Source of the DNA: QWPN01 sp044238145
GTDB lineage: Bacteria > Planctomycetota > Planctomycetia > Pirellulales > UBA1268
Direction: 5' to 3'
Assembly (NCBI GenBank): GCA_044238145.1
Contig: JBIIDT010000006.1
Span: 5,974 to 69,973 of the forward strand
DNA: 64,000 bases
The notes under the pieces: model-generated
What the model saw: only the letters and a program-made list of their open reading frames with translations
The model's database searches: none
Told to the model about the DNA's origin: nothing
In this document: piece after piece, positions 58,189 to 64,000 of the stretch
Layout: each line of letters starts with the position of its first letter
Position numbering within the stretch: the stretch's first letter is position 1
Made by a program: the position numbers and the translations under genes

Positions 58189-60580
58189 CGGCGGAAAGGG
58201 GGCGATGGGCCCGACTCGGCGCCTCGATCACGTCGAGGACATCGGCCGCCGCCCTGCGGGTTTCGTCATCAGTCGCCCGATTGTACACGCGGTAGGCCGC
58301 GAGCATTTCCCGGCTCGTGAGTACGAGGCCGTGGCGGGCGACGCTCACCTCCAGCGCCGCCAGGGCTAGCCTGCGACGGGCCGCGGGGAGGTCGTCGCGG
58401 CCCGCCTCGCGGAACAGGGCCTGCTGCGCCTCCGCCCGGCCGATCGCGGCCAGCAGTGCCAGTGCCGGCTGGTGGAGTTCCGCGTCGTCGAGGGCGGCCC
58501 GGGCCGTCCGCAGGCCGGCGGAGACATCCTGGCCGCGCCGGCCGAGCCGCGCGAGCAGGACGAGCGCCTCGCGGGCCCGATCGCGCCTGGCCCGTGCCGC
58601 CCCCTCGCGGGAGGCGGGATCGACCGCCCGCGGCCCGGCGGCCTGCGCGAGCGCGTCGGGGAACCGCGGCGGGGCGGTTTCGGCGCCGGTCTCGGGGTCG
58701 ACCGCGGGCTCGAAGAAGCTGTCGAGCCGGTCGACGATCGCGATCCCCGGGACGTCGCAGAACGTGAGCAGGAGCTGCTCGAGAAAGCATCCGCGGCCGT
58801 CGTCGTCGAGCGGATCGACGACCACGAGCACGGGGGGCGCGGAGCCCACGCCCTGCTGCTGGAGGAACTGCACGGTCTCGAGGGGCGTGGGCCGGATCGT
58901 CCGCCCGCCGAGGATCACGAGCACGGTATCGGCCGACTCGCGGGCGGCCAGGATCGCCGCGCGGCCGTCGGCCACCACGACGGGCTGGTAGCCGAAGCGG
59001 GAGACGTCGGCGGCGAGTTCCTGGGCCACGTCGACGCGGTGGTGGGCCACGATCGCGCGGTCGACGCCGGTGGATGTGGCGGCATGGGCGAGGATCTCCA
59101 GCACGCGGCTCGAGCCGGCGTAGGGGGGATCGCCCGCCGCGAGCGCCAGGGCCCGCGCGGCGGCGAACTGGAGGGCCGCGTCGGGCACGGCGAGCGCCCG
59201 GACGAGGGCCTTGCGGGCGGCGGGGGGCAGGGGGGCCGCCGCGGCCTCGCCTTCCGGTTCGAGGGTCCTGGCGGCCGCGGCCGCGGCCTCCCACATGCCG
59301 TGCGTCACCGCCAGATCGAGGACCTCGCCGATGGTTTCGGGAGAGAATCCATCGGGGCCCGTGACCGCCGCACGGAGCGCCTCCGGCTCGATCCGATCGA
59401 GCGCGGTGGCTGGGTCACCGGCGAACACGAGCGTGGCCTCGAGCCGGGCGAGCAGGGCGAGGCGGATCGACGCTGGATCCCGCGGGCCGAGGGCCATCAG
59501 GTCGCGGGCGACGTGCATCGCCTCCTGGATCCGCGCCGCCCGCGGCGGCAGGTTCAGCCGGTCGAACCGCTTGGCCTGTGGATTCCATGCGAACCGCTCC
59601 ACGGATCCGCTGACGAGGCCGCCGAAGGCCGCGGCCGCCTCCCGCGGGTCGGTGACGGGCTCGAGCCGCAGATGGTCGACGGCCGGCAGTCCGGCGGGAG
59701 AGAGCGTCCGATCGAGCCGGACGGCCAGTCGCGCGACCGCCTCGTCGGCCGACGGCGGCATCGCCCGGGACGGCTCGTCGCCACGGGCCGCGGCCCGCGA
59801 CTCGAGCAGGGCGATCGCCGCCGCCCGTGCCTCCGGCGGCGTGTCGGCCACGATCGCCGGGGCGAGGAGGAACGTGTCGATGTCGTCCGCCCCGCTGGCC
59901 GCGAGCGCCGCGATGATGCCCGGCCAGTGAGCGACGTCGTCGGAGGCGAGCCATTCGAGCAGCGGCTGCCGGGCGGCGGCGCCGAGATCGCGGACGAGCC
60001 CGCGGGCAAGAGTCTTCGCGGCCGGGGGGGCGTCGGACTGGAGGAGGTCAACGAGCGCCGGCAGCGCGTCTTCACGGGCCGCGGCCAGCCGCCGGGCGGC
60101 GGCCAGCCGGTCCGCCGCTTCGGGGGCCGCGAGCGCCATCACCGCCTCGGCGAGGCGGGCCGGGTCGCGACGGCGGACGGCCGCGGCCTCCCGGATGGCG
60201 GCGATCACCTTGCCGATGGACGGCTCCCGCGGCCGCAGCTTCCGCTCCAGGCGGCCCAGGGCGGCGGCGTCGAAGTCTTCGCCGAGTTTCGCGAGCGTCT
60301 CGAGCCGGTCGGCGCCCGCCTTGTCCACCGCCTCGACGAGCCGGCCGACGTAGCCGAGCGACACCTCGAGGGCATCGACGTCGGCCGCCCGGATGGCGGC
60401 GTCGAGGAACTCGCGCGGCGCGGTGCGGACGGGGAAGGCGAGCGAGTCGCAGACGGCCTGCTGCAGGGGATCGAGCGGCTCGACGGCCGCGGCGCTGCCG
60501 AGCGTCAGGCAGCACGCCAGCAGCGCGCAGGCCGTTACTCCGCCGCGAATCGCGCGCCATCCGCTCCCCGTCGACCCCAC
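58160..60580 (-). CDS. exported HEAT-repeat protein with a pseudo-receiver-like domain
   Basis: An 806-residue protein with a signal-like N-terminus (about residues 1-32). HEAT-type helical repeats cover about residues 145-280 and again near 440-500. Residues about 505-600 look like a response-regulator receiver fold (RAIVAHHRVDVAQELAADVS, then FGYQPVVVADGRAAILAA and VLVILGG) but the acidic pair reads H-H and the phosphorylatable Asp is absent. A second helical part ends the protein. It overlaps the sigma-54 activator gene by 29 bases. If truly exported, the pseudo-receiver would be outside the cytoplasm. Start is GTG 60580; no ATG fits. Confidence 0.75.
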   Translation of the reverse strand: MGSTGSGWRAIRGGVTACALLACCLTLGSAAAVEPLDPLQQAVCDSLAFPVRTAPREFLDAAIRAADVDALEVSLGYVGRLVEAVDKAGADRLETLAKLGEDFDAAALGRLERKLRPREPSIGKVIAAIREAAAVRRRDPARLAEAVMALAAPEAADRLAAARRLAAAREDALPALVDLLQSDAPPAAKTLARGLVRDLGAAARQPLLEWLASDDVAHWPGIIAALAASGADDIDTFLLAPAIVADTPPEARAAAIALLESRAAARGDEPSRAMPPSADEAVARLAVRLDRTLSPAGLPAVDHLRLEPVTDPREAAAAFGGLVSGSVERFAWNPQAKRFDRLNLPPRAARIQEAMHVARDLMALGPRDPASIRLALLARLEATLVFAGDPATALDRIEPEALRAAVTGPDGFSPETIGEVLDLAVTHGMWEAAAAAARTLEPEGEAAAAPLPPAARKALVRALAVPDAALQFAAARALALAAGDPPYAGSSRVLEILAHAATSTGVDRAIVAHHRVDVAQELAADVSRFGYQPVVVADGRAAILAARESADTVLVILGGRTIRPTPLETVQFLQQQGVGSAPPVLVVVDPLDDDGRGCFLEQLLLTFCDVPGIAIVDRLDSFFEPAVDPETGAETAPPRFPDALAQAAGPRAVDPASREGAARARRDRAREALVLLARLGRRGQDVSAGLRTARAALDDAELHQPALALLAAIGRAEAQQALFREAGRDDLPAARRRLALAALEVSVARHGLVLTSREMLAAYRVYNRATDDETRRAAADVLDVIEAPSRAHRPLSADAAPARPTR

Positions 60581-60607
60581 GGTGGCCAGCCCCCGGCACG
60601 GGCGGCG

Positions 60608-62029
60608 TCAGCCGGAAGGTCCGAGCCGTCGCCGCCACTCGGCAATCTGTTCGGCAACGCGGGCCGGCGCGGTGGAGCCGGAACTCGTCATCCGGTCAAC
60701 TGCCCGGGAGGCGCCCAAGGCCCCGCGCAGGGCGGCGTTCCAGCCGGCATATTCGGCAGAGAACTCCGCGTCGGAAAGGTCCGCCAACGGCACGCCACGG
60801 GTCAACGCCAGCCGCACGAGCCGGCCCACGATTTCGTGTCCCGTCCGCTGCGGCACGCCCTGGGCGATCAGCGCCTCCATGAGGCTGGTGGCGTCGAGGT
60901 GGCCCCCCTCGAGCGTCGCGGCCACGCGGCCGCGGTCGAACCGGGTGCCGGCCACCAGCGGCGCTGCCACGCCGAGCACCGCCTCGAGGGTGTCGATCGA
61001 GTCGAAGATCGCCTCCTTGTCCTCCTGGAGGTCGCGGTTGTAGGCCGTGGGCAGCCCCTTGAGCAGCACGAGGAGTGATTGGACGTTGCCGATCGCCCGG
61101 GCCGACTTGCCGCGGACGAGTTCCAGCACGTCGGGGTTGATCTTCTGCGGCATGATCGAGCTGCCCGTGCAGAAGCCCTCCGGCAGGAGCAGGAAGCCGA
61201 ACTCCTGCGTGCTGTAGAGGATCCACTCCTCGGCCCACTGCGAGAGGTGGACGGAAGCGAGCGCGATCACGAAGGCGAGTTCGCAGGCGAAGTCGCGGTC
61301 GCTGGCGCCGTCGAGGCTGTTGGCCGCCACGGCGTCGAACCCGAGCGCCGCCTTCACGTGGTCGCGGTCGATCGGCAGGCTCGTGCCGGCCAGCGCCCCC
61401 GATCCCAGCGGCAGGACGTTCGTCCGCCGCCGGCAGTCGGCGAGCCGGTCGCGGTCGCGGGCGAGTTTCTCGCACCAGGCGAGCAGCTGGTGGCCGGCGA
61501 GCACGGGCTGGGCCCGCCGCATGTGCGTGTAGCCGGGAATGACGAGATCCTGCTCCCGTTCGGCGAGGCCGAGAAAGGCCCGCTGCAGCTCGGCGAGGCC
61601 GCCATCGAGCCGGTCGATCGCCCGCCGGCAGTAGAGCCTCAGGTCGGTGGCCACCTGGTCGTTGCGGCTCCGGGCGGTGTGCAGCTTGCGGCCCGTGTCG
61701 CCCAGCCGGGCCGTGAGGGCCGACTCGACGTGGAGGTGGATGTCCTCCTTCGCCACCGAGAACTCGAACCGCCCGGCGCGGATCTCCGCCCGGATCTCCT
61801 CGAGCGCCTGGGCGACGGCGTCGGCCTCCGGCACGGTCATCAGGCCGCAGGAGGCGAGCATTCGGGCATGGGCGATCGAGCCGTCGATGTCGTCGTCGGC
61901 CAGCCGCCGATCGAACGACACGCTCTCCGAGAACGCCTCGACACGCCGGTCGGTCGGCTCACGAAACACGCCGCCCCAGGCCTTGGCGGCGGGCTGGTCG
62001 TGATGCGTGGGATCGGTCGGCGACGGCAC
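60608..62029 (-). CDS. argH: argininosuccinate lyase
   Basis: ArgH splits argininosuccinate to arginine and fumarate. The 473-residue protein has the expected opening (KAWGGVFREPTDRRVEAFSE), HLHVESALTARLGDTGRKLH, TARSRNDQVATDLRLYCRR, GYTHMRRAQPVLAGHQLL and the superfamily signature GSSIMPQKINPD (about residues 283-294). Start GTG 62029 has GAGGA about seven bases upstream; an in-frame extension to 62263 has no family match. It is divergent from dinG. Confidence 0.96.
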   Translation of the reverse strand: MPSPTDPTHHDQPAAKAWGGVFREPTDRRVEAFSESVSFDRRLADDDIDGSIAHARMLASCGLMTVPEADAVAQALEEIRAEIRAGRFEFSVAKEDIHLHVESALTARLGDTGRKLHTARSRNDQVATDLRLYCRRAIDRLDGGLAELQRAFLGLAEREQDLVIPGYTHMRRAQPVLAGHQLLAWCEKLARDRDRLADCRRRTNVLPLGSGALAGTSLPIDRDHVKAALGFDAVAANSLDGASDRDFACELAFVIALASVHLSQWAEEWILYSTQEFGFLLLPEGFCTGSSIMPQKINPDVLELVRGKSARAIGNVQSLLVLLKGLPTAYNRDLQEDKEAIFDSIDTLEAVLGVAAPLVAGTRFDRGRVAATLEGGHLDATSLMEALIAQGVPQRTGHEIVGRLVRLALTRGVPLADLSDAEFSAEYAGWNAALRGALGASRAVDRMTSSGSTAPARVAEQIAEWRRRLGPSG

Positions 62030-62101
62030 GGGTCGGTCCTCGAGGCTGCACGGGACAGGGCAAATCCTACTTTGAACCCGGGGCGGCGGAAATGCGGCCG
62101 C

Positions 62102-62107
62102 TACACT
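62102..62107 (+). promoter_or_regulatory. candidate -10 element for leaderless dinG
   Basis: TACACT ends seven bases before the dinG ATG. A TTGAAC lies upstream (62072) but at 24 bases is too far. No ribosome binding site precedes the ATG. Confidence 0.35.
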
Positions 62108-62114
62108 CTGCCGT

Positions 62115-64000
62115 ATGACCACTCCCGCGGACTTCCTGGCGCCCGGCGGCCGGCTCGCGGCCCGCCTCGCGGGCTGGGAGTCGCGGCCACAGCAGCTGGA
62201 GATGGCCGAGCTCGTCGCCCGGGCGATCGCCGAGCGGCGGCACGCGATCATCGAGGCGGGCACGGGGGTGGGGAAGAGCCTGGCCTATCTCGTGCCGGTG
62301 ATCCTGGCGGCGACATCCGACCAGGACGACCAGGGTGGCGCCGCGGTCGAACTGGAGCCCGACTGGGAGGACGAGGCACCGGCCCCGGGAGGCCGCGGCC
62401 GCGCGCGCCGCGTCGTGATCTCGACGCACACCATCGCCCTGCAGGAGCAGCTCATGACCAAGGACATCCCGCTCGTGGCGGCGGTGATGCCCCGGGAGTT
62501 CTCCGCCGTGCTCGTGAAGGGTCGCGGGAACTACGTCAGCCTGCGGAGGCTGGCGCTGGCCGTCGAGCGGTCGGGGAGCTTGTTTCCCGAGGAGGGAGAG
62601 CGGGCCGAGTTGCTGGAACTCGCCCACTGGGCCCGGCGCTCGGGCGACGGCTCCCTCGCCGACCTGCCGGCGGCGCCGAGCCCCGCGATCTGGGAAGAGG
62701 TGGCCAGTGACTCGGGCAACTGCATGGGCCGCGCCTGCCCGACGCACGGGCAGTGCTTCTACTACGCCGCCCGACGGCGGATGGCCCACGCCCAGGTGCT
62801 CGTCGTCAACCACGCGGTGTTCTTCGCCGACCTCGCCCTGCGCCGGGGCGGTGCGAGCCTGCTGCCGCAGCACGACATCGTGATCTTCGACGAGGCCCAC
62901 ATGGCCGAGGCCGTCGCCAGCGAGCACCTTGGCATCGGCGTGTCGAGCGCCGGAATCGAGCGGGTGCTGTCCAAACTCCACAACGACCGCACGCACCGCG
63001 GCCTGCTGCTGCATTACAAGCTGCACGATCTCGAGGCCGACGTCCGCCGCTGCCGCCGGGCGGCCGAGGCCTTCTTCGCGAGCGTGAAGGACGCGCTCGC
63101 GGCACGGGGTGATCCGCCGTGGCGGGTGTCGGCGCCGGGACTCGTCGCCGACCAGCTCGGCGAGCCGCTCGCCAGCCTCGCCCGGCGGCTGCGAGCCGCG
63201 GCCGACGGCCTCGCGACCGACGCCGAGCGGCACGACCTGGGCTCGCTGGCGGAGCGACTGACGGCCCAGGCGGCGGCGATCGACACGTGGCTGCGCCAGC
63301 GGGAGCCGGGGAGCGTGTGGTGGGTCGAGTCGACCCGCTCGCGGCGCGGCCGGGAGCGGCTCACGCTGTCGAGTGCTCCCGTGGACGTGGCGGACACGCT
63401 CCGCCGCGAGCTCTTCGCCCGCGTGCCGACCGTGATCCTCGCGAGTGCGACGCTGGCGGTGGAGACGCCGGGCCACCGCGACGCCGAGGAACCCGCGGCC
63501 GACTCCGATCCATTTCATTACGCGCGAAGCCGCCTGGGTGTCGGTGCAGCGGCGGTCGGCCGCCGGCTCGGCAGCCCGTTCGATTACGCCCGGCAGGCCC
63601 GGCTCGTCCTCGTCGACCGGCTGCCCGATCCGGCCGATCGCGACCGGTACGACGAGGCCGTGGTGCAGATGGTCCGCCGCTACGTGGCCCGCAGCGCGGG
63701 GCGGGCCCTGGTGCTGTTCACCAGTCACGCGGCCCTCGCCCGGGCCACCACGGAGCTGCGCGGCTGGTGCGTGCGGCGGGACTACCGGCTCGTCAGCCAG
63801 GCCGACGGCCTGCCGCGGTCGCGGATGCTCGACGAGTTTCGCGAGGGGCCGGCGGGCGTGCTGCTGGGCACCGACGGCTTCTGGCAGGGGATCGACCTGC
63901 CGGGCGACTGCCTCGTGAACGTGATCATCACGAAGCTTCCCTTCGCCGTGCCCGACCGGCCGCTGGTGGCCGCCCGGATCGAGGCCATCAAGGCCGCCGG
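62115..64000 (+). CDS. dinG: DinG-family ATP-dependent helicase (3' truncated)
   Basis: The gene starts at ATG 62115 and runs off the window; 628 residues are visible. It is a superfamily 2 XPD/DinG-type helicase: Walker A EAGTGVGKS (about residues 47-55), VVISTHTIALQEQL, KGRGNYVSLRRL, DEAH box IFDEAHMAEA, then TVILASATL and GFWQGIDLPGD motifs. Three Fe-S cysteines are placed as in E. coli DinG (Cys203, Cys208, Cys214; C-x4-C-x5-C), but the first one, in GRxNYxC, is Ser142 here. Confidence 0.93.
   Translation, partial: MTTPADFLAPGGRLAARLAGWESRPQQLEMAELVARAIAERRHAIIEAGTGVGKSLAYLVPVILAATSDQDDQGGAAVELEPDWEDEAPAPGGRGRARRVVISTHTIALQEQLMTKDIPLVAAVMPREFSAVLVKGRGNYVSLRRLALAVERSGSLFPEEGERAELLELAHWARRSGDGSLADLPAAPSPAIWEEVASDSGNCMGRACPTHGQCFYYAARRRMAHAQVLVVNHAVFFADLALRRGGASLLPQHDIVIFDEAHMAEAVASEHLGIGVSSAGIERVLSKLHNDRTHRGLLLHYKLHDLEADVRRCRRAAEAFFASVKDALAARGDPPWRVSAPGLVADQLGEPLASLARRLRAAADGLATDAERHDLGSLAERLTAQAAAIDTWLRQREPGSVWWVESTRSRRGRERLTLSSAPVDVADTLRRELFARVPTVILASATLAVETPGHRDAEEPAADSDPFHYARSRLGVGAAAVGRRLGSPFDYARQARLVLVDRLPDPADRDRYDEAVVQMVRRYVARSAGRALVLFTSHAALARATTELRGWCVRRDYRLVSQADGLPRSRMLDEFREGPAGVLLGTDGFWQGIDLPGDCLVNVIITKLPFAVPDRPLVAARIEAIKAA

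Overview
The window is very GC-rich and most likely comes from a planctomycete, possibly near the Pirellulales. This is inferred from gene content: a FloA/NfeD membrane cluster, a TIGR03790-type protein, an exported WD40 protein, an exported pectate lyase, lysine-rich basic proteins, and many exported proteins with no recognisable function. I see no rRNA, tRNA, CRISPR array, transposase, integrase or phage module. Nearly all of it is densely packed chromosomal genes, and no gap exceeds about 250 bases.

Layout. 1-4.5 kb: a 5'-truncated NfeD gene, a short NfeD protein, floA, a small membrane protein and a beta-hydroxyacid dehydrogenase, followed by a strong terminator hairpin. 4.7-13 kb: an exported SH3-like protein, an unknown exported protein, an RND/MMPL transporter, a PLP-dependent D-amino-acid enzyme, an exported thioredoxin-like protein and a rhomboid protease. 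13-20.8 kb: a Gfo/Idh/MocA oxidoreductase, a DEDD exonuclease, a pectate lyase, an exported Sm-like/amidotransferase-like protein, a lipoprotein, a lysine-rich small protein and nadA. 20.8-26.2 kb: a sugar isomerase/FGGY kinase pair on the minus strand, then an exported WD40 protein with a Pro/Lys tail and a small exported protein.

26.2-32.4 kb is a tightly overlapping run: thiS, thiG, hisF, pilT, a membrane-anchored PilB-like ATPase that has lost its Walker A lysine, a CvpA-like gene and a membrane protein. 32.4-34.6 kb is the one clear anomaly. A lower-GC gene for an exported repeat protein sits between two direct copies (71 of 81 bases match by eye) of the 3' end of epmA. The right copy belongs to the intact epmA; the left copy is a fragment. 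This looks like an insertion at the 3' end of a conserved gene.

34.6-49 kb: epmA with a universal stress protein, metG, an exported thioredoxin-trypsin fusion, a histidine phosphatase, a TIGR03790-type protein, an M28 peptidase, a lysine-less lipoyl-like domain, lnt, a coiled-coil membrane protein with a 48-residue partner, mtfA and a PQQ-like beta-propeller. 49-64 kb: a 1342-residue protein of unknown role, an aminotransferase, a lipB homologue without its catalytic Cys and Lys, lipA, a basic Ala/Lys-rich protein, an exported HEAT/pseudo-receiver protein overlapping a sigma-54 activator, argH, and the start of dinG, which runs off the end.

Several plus-strand genes carry a TA-rich hexamer ending 6-8 bases before the ATG, which suggests leaderless transcripts. 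Functions were assigned by reading motifs; no database search was run.
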